Part shown: piece after piece, positions 1 to 10,845 of the stretch
Numbering within the stretch: position 1 is the first letter of the stretch
Layout of the letters: the number at the start of each line of letters is the position of its first letter
Source: Spirometra erinaceieuropaei
Lineage: Eukaryota; Platyhelminthes; Cestoda; Diphyllobothriidea; Diphyllobothriidae
Assembly: GCA_902702965.1 (NCBI GenBank)
Contig: CACRXP010000706.1
Coordinates: 139,286 to 203,285 of the forward strand
Length of the DNA: 64,000 nucleotides
Direction of reading: 5' to 3'
The notes under the pieces: model-generated
The model's input: the letters and a program-made list of their open reading frames with translations, nothing else
Databases searched by the model: none
Told to the model about the DNA's origin: nothing
Made by a program: the position numbers and the translations under genes

Positions 1-2238
1 GGGAATATTTCATTGCGTTCAATGCTAGAACAAAGCATCAGGATCAAAAAAAACATGTGGCGCGGCAACTTCGATCTTATGAGGGTCATATAAACAAAAT
101 GATCAGGGGACCAACATTTTCCAGCAAAATTCTTAGGTGAAGAAGACAAACAGGGCAGGATCTGATGGTACCGGAAAGTTCGTGACGGCTCACCAGCTGC
201 GTCCTGTCAAATTCAAATCTGTTGTATTCTTCCCAGTCGTTATTTATATCATGAAGCTGCAGGACGCAACTGACGAGCCGTCGCGAAATTCGTTGATGCA
301 ATTAAATCCTGCCCTGCTTGCCTTCTTCAGCTTCGGACCGGGAACAAAATGCTCCAAAATCCTTTTGTGTTGGGAATGGTTCAGTGAGTTATTGGACATG
401 GCCCACCGAAACCCCTGTCCGACTTCACTTAAGAGACCGAACACCAGGCCGAACGGGATGAAACGGACTTTGAAATGAGAAACGGACAAGAAACGGAGGC
501 TGTGGAGGAAGGTCCTCGCTAATACAAATCCTTTGTTGAAAAATGCATGCAGATCGCAGAGCAACCTATTCAAACAACTTATCCTCGGAATACGGCAGGA
601 TTTTTTTAAAGACCTGCTGAACCGTGCCGTTGAGAATCGGAAGTTATTTTATTGTGGCATAAGAAAGAGCACAGAAACAGAGATCCCAGACCATATACTG
701 AAGGCTAGCGATGACCTAGAGCTTAAGGGGGATGGAGCAATGGTAGGGCACCTGTCACCATTTTCATGTTCATCTCTACGAGAGAAAGCGAATTCATTTC
801 TCCTTTCTGTGACTTGGTAGAATGCCTAGTAAGTGGGGTCCATTCTTTCGCCGAAAACGATCGTTTGCAAAGGATTGTGGACGCTGAGCGAGTCACAAAC
901 GCCTTAGTCAGATAACATACCGTCCAACTTGCTGAAGAAGCTCGCTGCAGAAATGTCCAAACAGCTTCCCATGCCCTTCAAAGACTTCATTCGAAGCAGG
1001 CTATTTACCCGCAGATCAGAATTCTGCATGGATCGCATCATCGTTTCAAAACGGCAGAAGGGTTTCTGTAAAGAACTACAGACCAACCAGCTTCAGTCCA
1101 TTCGGCTGCAAAATTGTGGAAAAAATAATCAAGCGAGAAATGCCGAGCTTCTTAGAGCGGCACAGTCTATGGTCTGGTGTCCAACACGGATTCCGTAGAG
1201 GTCGGTCGTACGTGACAAACTTGCTCACTGTTTAGGACGCTAGATTTGAACAGTTCATGGAAGAAACGTTATGTGCATTGTTTACATTGACTTCAGGAAC
1301 GATTCGATAGTGTGCTGCGTCGGCGACTCTATAAAATCAGTCAAACGGGCGCTTCGGATAAGCTTCTGAGATAGATGCGGAGATACTCAGTCTGTCGCTC
1401 TCAAGTTGTCCGCATCGGTGAACAGAAGTTGGCGAAGGTGGCAGCCGAGAGTGGTGTTCCACAAAGCTTCCTTCCTGCTCCTACTCTCTTTGCTCTCATG
1501 TGTCAACGACTGCGTTGATGAACTGGATTATGATTTCGCAATTTTTGCTTTGGGCCATCATCTGAAATGAAGAAGACGAAGAACGTTTGCAGGTGAATCT
1601 AAATCGATCCTAACAGTGGTTCAATAACAGGCTTTAGTCGTTTAACGTGAACAGTGCAATATTGTATGAGTCAGTGGAACACGATTTCCAAAATGTAGAG
1701 TTCACTGTTTGAATGGCACACCACTGCAAGAAGCGGATGCCCAAAAGGACTGAGCTGTGTGAATCACGACTTCAGTTAAACCATCACTGCACTGCTCAAA
1801 GGTAGCCAAGTCCGCGATGTCAGCGGGATTTCCGTAACTTTGATGAAAACTACTCCATTAAAGTCTTGAGAACGTTCGTGCAGTCGCACCTGGAATTCGC
1901 TGTACAAGCCCGGAGACCACAGACCGCCAAAAACTCCAACGGCTTCGATAAAGTTCAAAGGCGTGCAGCCAAACTTGCAACTGGATAGGCATCACTGACC
2001 CATGAAAAACGATTATCTAACCTCGATATATTTTCCTTGAGGTACAAACGTCTACGAGGCGGCTTGACAAGCATTTCGCATCACGCGTGGCCGGCGATGC
2101 CGTCTTCTACCTGGGGACATTTTCGAGGTCCTCTACTCAAAATACGTGTGACCGGTGGTAGGCCAGACATGCAAAAGTCCTTCTTCCTCAGCAACGATTG
2201 AAGATTTGAACGCATTTCTTGTGGGCGTCGTCATGTGA
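1..2238 (+). pseudogene. Decayed CR1/Jockey-type LINE relic (linker, reverse transcriptase, C-terminal region)
   Basis: Old broken copy of a non-LTR retrotransposon ORF2, recognised by comparing it in all frames with the younger copy downstream. Near 400-520 a basic linker is shared (CPTSLKRPNTRPNGMKR then KKRRLWRK). Near 929-1010 the stretch LLKKLAAEMSKQLPMPF corresponds to the younger VLKELACELAKPLWHLF. Around 1170-1330 the reverse-transcriptase pieces GVQHGFRRGRS, CIVYIDF and FDSVLRRRL follow, then VNDCVDELDYD near 1500, and LRTFVQSHLEFAVQARRP and KVQRRAAKLATG near 1870-1990. The frame jumps repeatedly, stops are common and the catalytic FADD motif is unreadable. The probable ORF end is the TGA at about 2236. 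The first ~140 bases are not clearly alignable. The copy is clearly dead and much older than its neighbour. Confidence 0.8.
151..317. repeat. Imperfect foldback inside the LINE relic
   Basis: About 60 bases at 151-216 (GGCAGGATCTGATGGTACC, then TTCGTGACGGCTC) reappear reverse-complemented at 246-317. A third related stretch lies at 14750-14815 (TTGGTACCAGTAAATTTCG). This suggests a small dispersed repeat present here as an inverted pair. No coding role is seen. Confidence 0.5.
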
Positions 2239-2258
2239 ACATCTGTAGAGGCCCTTAA

Positions 2259-3028
2259 TTGAAAGAAGACAGCCCGTCTACGGACCCCATTGCAACCGAG
2301 ACGCCTTCTCATGTGCGAGCGCAAAATAACCGAAGGGCATCTCAAAAAACCAGGAGACGTCTCAAAGCATCCCAAAAAGACCAAGTATGTCAGAGCGCCA
2401 GCAGGGGAGGACAGAGTCCACACAGAAGACAAGAAGATGCCTCACTGACGCAGGAGGTACCTCATGACCAGGAAGCCTCGATAAACGAGGAACCCTACGG
2501 TAGCTATACCATGACAACTGTCGCTGAAGGGGACATTGCTGACAACAAAAACTTTCGGGATGCCAACTGTGCGTATAAAAATAAACGACAGCGCCCTATT
2601 GATCGCAATAAATGCATCATCGTAAAGGGTATGCCTGTGTCTTCTTCAGACATCCCATAGAACAGAATAAGCCACGATATAGAACTATTCCAGCACTACC
2701 TCAAATCCTTATTACAAGAGAACGAGAACATCACCGTATTGAAAGCTTTCAGGATAGGACCCATTAAGGATTTGGAGGGCGAGTCGGGCCATCACAGACC
2801 ATTAAAAATTATTCTCGAAAGTGAGGAACAAGCACTATTACTGTTGAATAGGAAACCAGCACTGCGAAATGCCCACCCAACAATTTTTTTCAGCGGGATT
2901 TCTCACCGGCCGAACGGGAGAAATGGAGGGAACTCAAGGCCGAACTCCTCAGAAGATACTATTCCGGCGAGAAAAACCTAAGAATAATGAATGGCAAAAT
3001 CGTAAATGTTCGGAGCTCATTCCTCTAG
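2259..3028 (+). pseudogene. LINE ORF1 (putative RNA-binding protein), one stop and one frameshift
   Basis: First ORF of the younger LINE. The N-terminal half is basic, Ser/Gln-rich and of low complexity. It is followed by a conserved-looking segment, CIIVKGMPVSSSDIP, then ELFQHYLKSLLQ, TVLKAFRIGP, RPLKIILESEEQALLLL and, in another frame, SPAEREKWRELKAELLRR and GEKNLRIMNGKIV. An in-frame TAG at 2658-2660 interrupts it. The reading frame changes at the run of seven T at 2884-2890, a typical slippage site. In the last frame the ORF ends at TAG 3026-3028. The type of ORF1 is assigned from position and general resemblance to ORF1/linker regions of flatworm CR1-type elements; a nucleic-acid chaperone role is the family expectation, not something shown here. 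Confidence 0.65.
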
Positions 3029-6000
3029 AAACAACCAATAACACTGAGCATAATGAACAACCAGTTAATAAGGAAAGAACGCCCCTATCTGAAAAACCGA
3101 TCAGAGAAAACGACGGACAACACACTAACATCCAGTCCAATCAAACAGCAGTAGACTCGGAAGAAGACGATAGACCCGAAAACTCGCGCGAAGTATCCAG
3201 CAACTTCGGCCCAAGAATCGATCGGGAATCTGCCCGGTCTAAGCTCCGCTTTGTTTATGCAAATGCTCAGAGTTTGTTTCATGAGCTAGATGAGCTGAAA
3301 GTATGGATAACAGATACGCAGCCGGATGTCATTTCTATCACTGAGACTTGGTTCCAGACCGAAGTCTTGGATGCCGAAATAACACTTGAGGGATACCAAC
3401 TTTTTCGCCGGGACAGACTGCATAGAAAAGGAGGAGGAATAGCGGTCTACGTCAAGAGAGGAATCATCGCGTCGTAACACAAAACCGATTGCTCCGGCGA
3501 CTGTGAAGCAATGTGGTTAAAACTGAGGATGCGTGGCGCACCTAATTTGAATTTCCTGACCGTATACAGGCCGCCCAGTCAACCTGATGAGGTTGACGAG
3601 GCGATGTTTGGGCTAATTAAAGAGATGTCACAAAACCAAGAGGTACTGATAACCGGAGATTTCAACACACCCAGGGTCGACTGGAACAATTTGTTAGAAA
3701 ATGGCTCGCGAAATTCCTGCGATTCCAGGCTCTTGAAGCTAACGGCTAATCTCTTTCTGGTACAAAACGTCGCGTTTCCAACGAGGATCAGAGAGGACCA
3801 AAGAGCGAATTGTCTGGACCTCGTCCTTACAAAAGACCCGATTAGCCCTGGCGAACTTAGGTCCATAAAACCGCTCGGTAAGAGTGACCATGTCATGCTG
3901 TTTTGGGAATACTGTCTATGCAGCCAACAAGCGAATACGACTGAGCCTAGACTGAATTTCTGGCGAGGAGATTTTGCCGCCATGAGAAGGGAATTATCGG
4001 CAATGGACTGGGATGACTTTCTTTCCGGACATCCAGACGTTGATTGGAACACTCTCAAAGGAGTTGTAACAGACATCATGCATCGGAACTGTCCAACAAA
4101 GAGAGTCAAAAAGAATAATCGTCCTGCCTGGATAACGTGGGATATAAAGAAAGAAGTAAACCGGAAGAACAAACTATGGCGAAGGTATGCAACAACAAAA
4201 CAACCATCCCATTACGAGCAATTTCGTCGAAAGCGAAACGAGGTAGGGGGGGCTATCCGCAGGTCGCGGAAGGAGTATCAAATGCGAGTTATGGAACGGG
4301 CCGTCGATAAGCCAAAAGTGCTCTTCAGCTACATAAACAGTAGGCTAAAGAACAAGGAGACAGTCGCAGTGTTGAAAGGAGAAAACAATGAGGATATCAT
4401 CGAAAATGACGCTAAGGCAGAAAATCTAAGCCGGTTTTTCGTATCGGTTTTCACCGATGAAACGGACTTTGACGAGGCTGGGACAACCGACGAAATAATA
4501 GAAAACATCGACTTCACGGAAGAAGATGTGAGGAAGGAACTTCTAGCGCTTAAGGAGGGCAAGTCTCCGAGCCCAGACCAAATTCCGGCAAAAGTGTTGA
4601 AGGAGTTGGCTTGCGAACTCGCCAAACCGCTTTGGCACCTCTTTAGGTCGTCGTTTGACCGAGGCATTCTCCTCTCTGATTGGAAAGTGGCGAACATATA
4701 CCCCATTCACAAGGGTGGATCCAGAACAAGTGCAAACAATTATCGGCCGGTGAGCCTGTTATGACCCGCCTGGTACGTGAAATCCTGCGGAGCGTATGCG
4801 CACTCGACCCTTGTCCCCAATACCAACGCGGCAGAGAAGGAGAACGCGACCGGCCACGAAACTGTGTATTGGGAAAATGCAAGTCAAAATGAACTGGAAG
4901 TAACGCGTATTTATAACGCCTTACGGTGCTTCGCCGGCGTTCGGCCCAATGACCTTCGGGAAGAACATTCGAGACGAGCCGGTCGGTAATTCGAATATGC
5001 TGATCGATCAGGCCCGAGAGGAAAAGCCAATGGAGAGGCGCCACGAGTAAGATGACAGCGTAGTAGAGAAAACGCACGTGGCCTCCCGTGATTGGCTGGC
5101 TCTTGTTCTTGGGAGTGTAGGCGCTCCCAAAAGAGCCTAACGTGCATTTGTTGCAAAGTCATGGAGAGAATAGTCAAAAAATCCATAATGAAGTTCCTTG
5201 AAGGAAAGAATTTCTTTGCTAGTTCTCAGCATGGCTTTCGACGAAATCACTCCTGCCTAACTAATAGGCTTCATACAACGGAACAGTGGTCTCGCCCGTT
5301 AGACGCAGGAACAAAGGTCGATATCATTTACATAGATTTCAAGAAAGCCTTTGATAGTGTTCCACACCACCGGTTACTTTACAAGGTCCGAGAGTCAGGG
5401 ATAAGGGGAAACCTATTAAACTGGGTAAAGGACTTTCTGACTGGTCGATCACAGTCTGTGTGTATTGGTAGTGCGAAGTCAACACCAGCGCCCGTTGTGA
5501 GTGAAGTTCCGCAGGGCTCCGTACTCGGACCAGTACTATTTTTAATTTATGTCAACGACTGTATGAATGGACTGGACTGCAATGGAGTCATGTTTGCTGA
5601 TGACATCAAGTTATGGCGAGCAATCAACGGCGAACATGATGAACAGGCCCTGCAAGAAGGACTGAACCGCCTATGCGAATGGTCTGACAAATGGCTGCTA
5701 AATTTTAACCTAGAGAAGTGCGTCGCGCTGCGACTCAAAACGACTGGAAGATCTGACGGAGAGGATCACCATTACCAACTTGGTGGAAGGTGCCTTTCAA
5801 ATGTAACAGAACAAAAAGACCTTGGGATTAACATTCTGTCGACCCTTAAGCCTTCATCTCAGTGTGTGAGGGCGTCCAAAAGAGCAACTAGTGTTCTCTT
5901 TGCCATTAAACGCTCTTTCGTGGGCATAGACAAAGAGTTATTTGGAAAAGTATACGGAGCGTTCATTCGCTCGCATCTGGAATATGGAATCCAAGCGTGG

Positions 6001-6471
6001 CGCCCGTGGATAAAAAAAGACAATAAGCTGCTAGAAAGAGTTCAGAGGAGAGCAACAAAAATTGCAAAAGGCCTCAGGACTCCACCTTACAACTGCCGAC
6101 TTAGGGAACTTAAACTTTTTCCTCTTGAGTACAGACAGGTTCGAGGAGATCTCATACAGGTCTATCGGATATTGAGGAACCGGGAATGTACCCTAAACCC
6201 CGACGATTTCTTCACCCTGGCCAGAACAACAAACCTGCGTGGGAACTCTCTAAAACTTAGAGGATCCCGATGCCGCCTGGACGTTCGCAAATACTGTTTT
6301 TCACAGCGAGTCATCGGTGCCTGGAACGGGCTGCCCGAGGACGTAATAATGGCGGATACCACGGAGACGTTCAAGCAAAGACTCGATGCATATTTGCTTG
6401 AACACTATCGCTTGTCTGGACAGAACAGCTCTGTGGTGCTAAACCAACGCCTTGCATACTCATACCGCTAA
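2869..6471 (+). pseudogene. LINE ORF2: endonuclease plus reverse transcriptase, near-intact but interrupted
   Basis: ORF2 of the CR1/Jockey-type element. The apurinic-like endonuclease covers roughly 3241-3900, with YANAQSL (3256), ITETW (3337-3351, catalytic Glu), TGDFN (3652-3666) and SDH (3883-3891). The reverse transcriptase follows, with RPVSL (4744-4758), QHGFRRNHSC (5230), DFKKAFDSV (5335), VPQGSVLGPVLF and the catalytic FADD at 5593-5604. A C-terminal region follows with IRSHLEYGIQAWRP and FKQRLDAYL, and a TAA stop at 6469-6471. Two lesions are seen: an in-frame TAA at 3475-3477, and a 381-bp insertion at 4758-5138. Both flanks stay in one frame. This frame is open from 2869, overlapping ORF1; no Met lies just before the endonuclease, so the real start is uncertain and translation coupling to ORF1 is possible. 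The copy is recent compared with the relic upstream. Confidence 0.9.
4758..5138. mobile_element. 381-bp insertion in the LINE ORF2 with 6-bp direct repeats
   Basis: The bases GAGCCT occur at 4752-4757 and 5133-5138. Removing one repeat plus the insert restores continuous reverse-transcriptase frame across the site. The insert has no obvious terminal inverted repeats. Its right end can form a hairpin (GGGAG at 5111-5115 with CTCCC at 5124-5128). On the minus strand it carries a TATAAATA box near 4907-4914. No ORF of note and no second copy were noticed in this window. It is probably a non-autonomous element or SINE-like sequence of unknown family. Confidence 0.7.
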
Positions 6472-6695
6472 TGCGGATGACTGTCATTACATTTTACTGA
6501 AATCATCTGCAACTGAATGTTCTCAAGTTCTTGTTCTACATTTCCGTGGAAACATTCTGTTAAATGTGTATATTACTGACAACATTTCAGTAACATGTTT
6601 ATTTAAAGTGAGATATTGCATGTACAGTTTACAATAGGGTTTTCAAAGGCGTTGCCTATTACTCTTAAAATATACTGACCTATACTGACCTAGTA
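6472..6695 (+). other. 3' untranslated region and tail of the younger LINE
   Basis: AT-rich sequence after the ORF2 stop, ending in a short tandem repeat, TATACTGACC twice at about 6671-6691. CR1-clade elements characteristically end in short microsatellite-like repeats instead of poly(A), so this is taken as the 3' end. The exact boundary is inferred. Confidence 0.5.
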
Positions 6696-8750
6696 CAGTG
6701 CTACGCACAACGATGCTATCCGACCGACGTCTGGACGCCTCCTAACAATTAATTGCCGTTACAACACTACCAATCAGATTTCAGTAACGTTTGCTTATGA
6801 AGTTTTCTGGCCGTCTCGAACTCTGCACATAATCCCTGACATTTACACAGGTAAAGGCGACAAAGCATGCAGAATTTACTGACGTTATAAATTTCGAGAC
6901 CTCTCATTCGGTTTGCCTTGTCATATAACTATGCAATGACCGTGTGCAGCTGAATGAGAGGTCTCGAAATTTATGACGTCAGTAAATTCTGCATGCTTTG
7001 TCGCCTTTGCCTTGTTCAGATTTATCCCGGGAAAACATTGTTTCAATTTACACAGGTGTTTGAGAATGATTGACACCGTACTACTCACTTTGTAGCATAC
7101 TTGAGCTTAAACTGAATAATGTTCTACGTACTGACCAGCGATATTTAAAGTTGAAATTGTTCGTCTACCTGCAAGGTTTTTATAATTGTTGTGTGCTTGA
7201 GCCTCCAATGTCCCCCTGGCAATCCGGAGCAGTACTTTCATAACTGCTGAAAGTTTGCATGATGTTTAATCTTCCGAATTTTAAATCTGTTTTCCTTGTT
7301 TGTAACAAAGAGGAAGTTTAAAAGTGCAAACGAAAATTCCCTCAAGTAAATTTAAGTGGATTTACTCCAGACAATCGACTGGGGCATTGTAGAAAATCTT
7401 GATTTTTTCAAGAAATAACCACGCATTCTACATCTACCAGTCGAACAGCATGATAATTTTAATCTGACCAGAGATCACCAGCACATTTTTAATTACACGG
7501 CTGCACAGTTTAGACACGTAGGTGCCTCAGTTGTACATTCATCCTCCACCAGTTATGCACACGCCACACTAGACATCGCGCGATTTCCGCTTCCGGAGGA
7601 TGGAGCAGTTGCGTATTCATCTCCAAAGGCGGTTAATCGCAGGCGTCCACAACCACTAAAATGTTTTCTTCAGTCTTCAGACGCTGACATTGACTGCCCC
7701 CCCCCCCCCACATCAGATGCATACTTGGTTATTCGAACACAGAGCACTCCAGACCACACGGACGCACAGACGACCGCTCCCACCTCGAATAGGCGAATTA
7801 TTTTTCTGTACTCAGAGGGCCCTAGAATTGTGGTGATTAGGGGACGCCCAATTATCCTAGTCGAAGAGAGCGGAAATATTCTCAAAGACGACAGGAAATA
7901 GTACAGCAGGTTTTGCTCGAAGATGTGCTCTCCAGAATCTTAATGCTTTCAGGATATGATAACCATCCTGCTTAGCTGACTTATTTAAAACAACCGATAC
8001 CGGTATTGCTGCTTAAGTACGCATTTTTCAAATCGCATGTCCAGCTCTTCAGCGTATCCCCAAGTGCTCAGCATTCTCAATTTAGGGCCTTTTTATGAAC
8101 TACTAGAAAACTTCACCTGGAATAAGGAAAGAAGAAAAAGAAGTCGCAAAACCATTCCTAACTGTTTGGAAGCGGGCATCATAGGGGCTCACTGAGCATG
8201 TAGGTAGCCCGTTTATTTCAGACCATGGGATTTACCACTTCACCCGCGTGGGTGCAGAGATGGTTGGCGAGTGAATTCGTTTATAATGGAGGAGGCTATT
8301 CAGAATCCACTTTGCCTTCTATTCCTATACCAACTGAGAGAAGACGACCTCTGATACAGTGGCTGTTAAAGTCGACTAACTCGTCCAGACGTACTACTCG
8401 CCGGCATCTAACCTCACGCAAACAAGACTTCAAACCGGAGGTCTCGGGTTCCTTGTCAGAGAGAATTTTCATAAAGTCCACATTAGGCAGGAGATATTGT
8501 AGTCTGGAGTTCGTTTCAAGGAAAGGCGAATTAAGCACGTAGCCAGGAAACAGTTCAGGCCACCACTTGAAGGTGTCATGATAGTTTTGAGAGCGTCAGA
8601 GTAACTTTATTGAACAGTACGTTGTAGACCACGAAGATGGTTACCCATGTATTGGTTTAATGTTCTTTCCCTTTTCTCATGCACCAGTCTACTTACGGAG
8701 CCTTAGACGGACTAATAATAGTGGCTGACGTGGGCTCCATACGACGATTA
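6696..8750. other. Non-coding stretch, mostly unrecognised
   Basis: Apart from the foldback at 6853-7008 and a run of C at about 7687-7699 I see no gene, splice-supported exon or known repeat here. Short ORFs have no recognisable motifs. Confidence 0.5.
6853..7008. repeat. Near-perfect foldback, 57-bp arms, 42-base loop
   Basis: The left arm, 6853-6909, pairs with the right arm, 6952-7008, with a single mismatch (GACGTTATAA against GACGTCATAA). The 12-mer ATTTACACAGGT lies directly before the left arm (6841-6852) and again at 7046-7057. This is compatible with a target duplication around a 193-bp foldback element. A transcript would form a long hairpin. Confidence 0.85.
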
Positions 8751-8759
8751 TTCGACTGT

Positions 8760-9250
8760 TAGTTTCAACGATGTCCACCACGTGCTCCACAGCGGGAGGG
8801 GGGAGTAGAGAGAGTGACACGCGCGAGAATTAGTTTGTAGTGATGGTAGACTTGCGCGGCATCTACCGCACTCTCTCCTCCTCCTCCTCACCTGCCTGGG
8901 CCAGGCGTCATGGCTAAGTCAGAAAGACCGCAGACGGGAGAGGTAGTAGGTGGCTGGCACGGTGCAAACCCGCACCTAGGCGTACACTGGGCAGGATTTT
9001 AAACAGCAACAAATATGGGGGGTGGGGACGGCTCGGATCCCCAGTTGGCGCGGCATGAGCCTGCAACTGGGCGTGCCACCACAACCCGAATGTTGGCATT
9101 TGTTATGGGCGCGCATTGCCGATAACATCTGCTGGACTCCAGTCTGCCCCCCCCCCGTGTTGGTCCAGCGCATCTACCGCGTGGTCCGTTTTAGGGGCCA
9201 CGCGCGTGTGCATCAACAATTAACGACCCATTTGAATTCACTGATGGTGG
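8760..9250. repeat. Copy of GC-rich repeat family W (first copy)
   Basis: Contains GCATCTACCGCACTCTCTCC near 8860-8880. This is the reverse complement of GAGAGAGTGCGGTAGATGC, found at about 11890, 15715 and, altered, 16125. CACGTGCTCCACAGCGGG near 8778 matches GTGGAGCACGCGG near 15797. Further GC-rich, C-run-containing sequence follows to 9250. No coding potential was recognised. Confidence 0.5.
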
Positions 9251-9305
9251 ACTAGTGCGTGTCTTGAGCCAGGGTGGTTTCGGTTTTGGTTAGAGCAGTT
9301 GTATT

Positions 9306-10071
9306 GGTAACAATCGGGAGACGGCACCCAAAAAAATCCGCCTAACCAAAGCAGCCTGTCTTACGGGACAGGTGGTAATAGGGGTTTTATGAGTGGTGGC
9401 TGGTCGGGATGTACGATAATAGCCGACAGAAAGCCTTATTTGAACAGGTGAATGATCGAAGTTGGCCCACGGGTCGCCAAAGACAGTATAATGTTAACGG
9501 ACGAGTGGAAGGAGTATAATCTTCTTCCCTCAGAAGGTTATCTACATTTTTCTGTTAACCACTCAAAGAACTTCAAGCATCCTACCACCGGACAGCACAC
9601 CAATGCCATTGAGGCATACTGGAGTAGACTGAAAAGGAAACTCTACGAAGTAGGCCCTGTATGTGGTCGAGCTGTGTGGGCTCACATAGACGAAGTACAG
9701 TATCGTCTTTGGTTTGGCCTCAATGCCATGTCTTTGACAGATGCCTGGAAACTGTTCCTGTCCCACGTTGTGCAGACTTATCCTATTTAAAAGTGATTTT
9801 GTTTTGTAATAAACTGCCATAATGCGAATGTATGCCGTATATTCAGGTGTACGTGTGTAACGATGGGGAATGTTGGTAACAGCGACCATCGTCCATGTAA
9901 CCTCCTGCGATGTTCGTTCGGCCAGCCCATGTTAAGCCGTCGGGAAAGTCCAAGTAGTGCGTGAAAGTAAGCCTGCAACCGCTGATATAGCCTGAAGGCG
10001 TTTGAGTCCACTGTTAAGGGTATTATTTCTAGGTAACGGATTTTTTTGGGTGTCATCTCTCGATTGTTACC
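9306..10071 (+). mobile_element. Merlin-type DNA transposon, internally deleted
   Basis: Terminal inverted repeats of about 35 bp: left GGTAACAATCGGGAGACG with ACCCAAAAAAATCCG, and right the reverse complement ending at 10071. The element is flanked by the 8-bp direct repeat GTTGTATT at 9298-9305 and 10072-10079. Eight-base target duplications are typical of Merlin/IS1016-type transposons, and the internal ORF has the matching transposase fold motifs. At 766 bp it is shorter than an autonomous copy, and the N-terminal part of the transposase is missing. Confidence 0.9.
9452..9790 (+). pseudogene. Merlin transposase, C-terminal fragment (ISXO2/IS1595-like DDE domain)
   Basis: A 112-residue open frame ending in TAA. 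It contains IMLTDEWKEYN (second catalytic Asp region), the spaced VNHSKNFKHP and GQHTNAIEAYWSRLKRKL segments (the Glu of the DDE triad in IEAYW), and a C-terminal helix region NAMSLTDAWKLFL. These are hallmarks of the DDE_Tnp_IS1595/ISXO2 family used by Merlin. Upstream, in-frame traces (TIIADRKPYL) lie before a stop, and the rest of the N-terminus is absent. It lies inside the intact Merlin ends. No full-length protein can be made from this copy. Confidence 0.9.
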
Positions 10072-10255
10072 GTTGTATTTTTGGGGTCAACACACATGCG
10101 CCATCTTCATGGGCCTTAGTGACTACGTCCACCACCACCATGGCCCCTCACGAGTGGACTTGTTTACAGTAAAGCGCTGACAAAATACCAGCATTATCAA
10201 ATTGTAAAAGTTACTCCCCACTGTGGTCCTTATGACATCCTATCCCAGTAGGTAT

Positions 10256-10655
10256 CTAGGGGTAAGACTGGCTTACATATATGGACCCCCAAACAGGACA
10301 TGAGAACAGGATCCGCCTGCGGCACGGGTGATTATCGGTCAACTTCCAGTGAAAATAGGGTCAGATTAAGGTTGGGGTTAGGGTTAAGTGAATAATCAGG
10401 TTTAAGACTAGTTTTAAGGTGAACGTTAAGATAGATCAGGATCGAATTTATGGTCAAGGTAAAAGCTAGTGTCAACTGCAGAGTTAGGCTAAGGTTAGGG
10501 CTATGATCACGAAAACGGCTTAGTTTTATATTAGGGTTTTTGTTCGATTTGCACTTTACAGAATGATGCGCAGGTCCACCTTTATTACTTGGGCGGGTAT
10601 TCACATTCTTATGCTCTGTTTAGGGGGTTATATAAGTCAGTCTTACCCATTTAGG
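10256..10655. mobile_element. Inverted-repeat element with telomere-like interior
   Basis: Left end 10256-10320 (GGGTAAGACTGGCTTACATA-like, then ACCCCCAAACAGGACATGAGAA) and right end 10594-10655 are imperfect inverted repeats of about 55-60 bp. The interior, 10355-10560, is degenerate TTAGGG-type sequence (GGTTGGGGTTAGGGTTAAG). No ORF was recognised. It resembles a MITE that carries telomere-like repeats. Confidence 0.65.
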
Positions 10656-10682
10656 AGTCGTCTTTGGCGACCGGATCTGATT

Positions 10683-10845
10683 TATCTACTAGAAAACACA
10701 CGGGGAATGCTGGGGGACCCACTGACGAGCCGAACCCCTCGCAGCTGCGCCATGCAACGGTAGAACATCGGCGAAACACGCATGCTTGGGCTTTTGGCTA
10801 GTACCTGTGCTGTTAATATGGTATCGCCTTATCCTACAGTTCCAG
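10683..10845 (+). repeat. Family R copy 1 (hammerhead-bearing repeat)
   Basis: Begins TATCTACTAGAAAACACACGG and ends GTGCTGTTAATATGGTATCGCC. It matches the copy at 33454-33600 almost base for base, and less closely those near 27.2, 54.6 and 56.4 kb. Confidence 0.75.
10718..10792 (+). ncRNA. Hammerhead-like motif, family R copy 1
   Basis: CTGACGA at 10722-10728, helix II GCCGA (10729-10733) with TCGGC (10768-10772), GAAA at 10773-10776, loop-less helix III CACG/CATG, and helix I CCCA (10718-10721) with TGGG (10787-10790). The invariant U after helix III is a C here (10785), so this copy is probably inactive. The long helix II loop contains a further hairpin (GCTGC and GCAAC-like). Confidence 0.55.

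Noticed and set aside
9452..9790. Complete transposase gene
   Set aside because: The first part of the DDE domain and the N-terminus are missing, with a stop just upstream.
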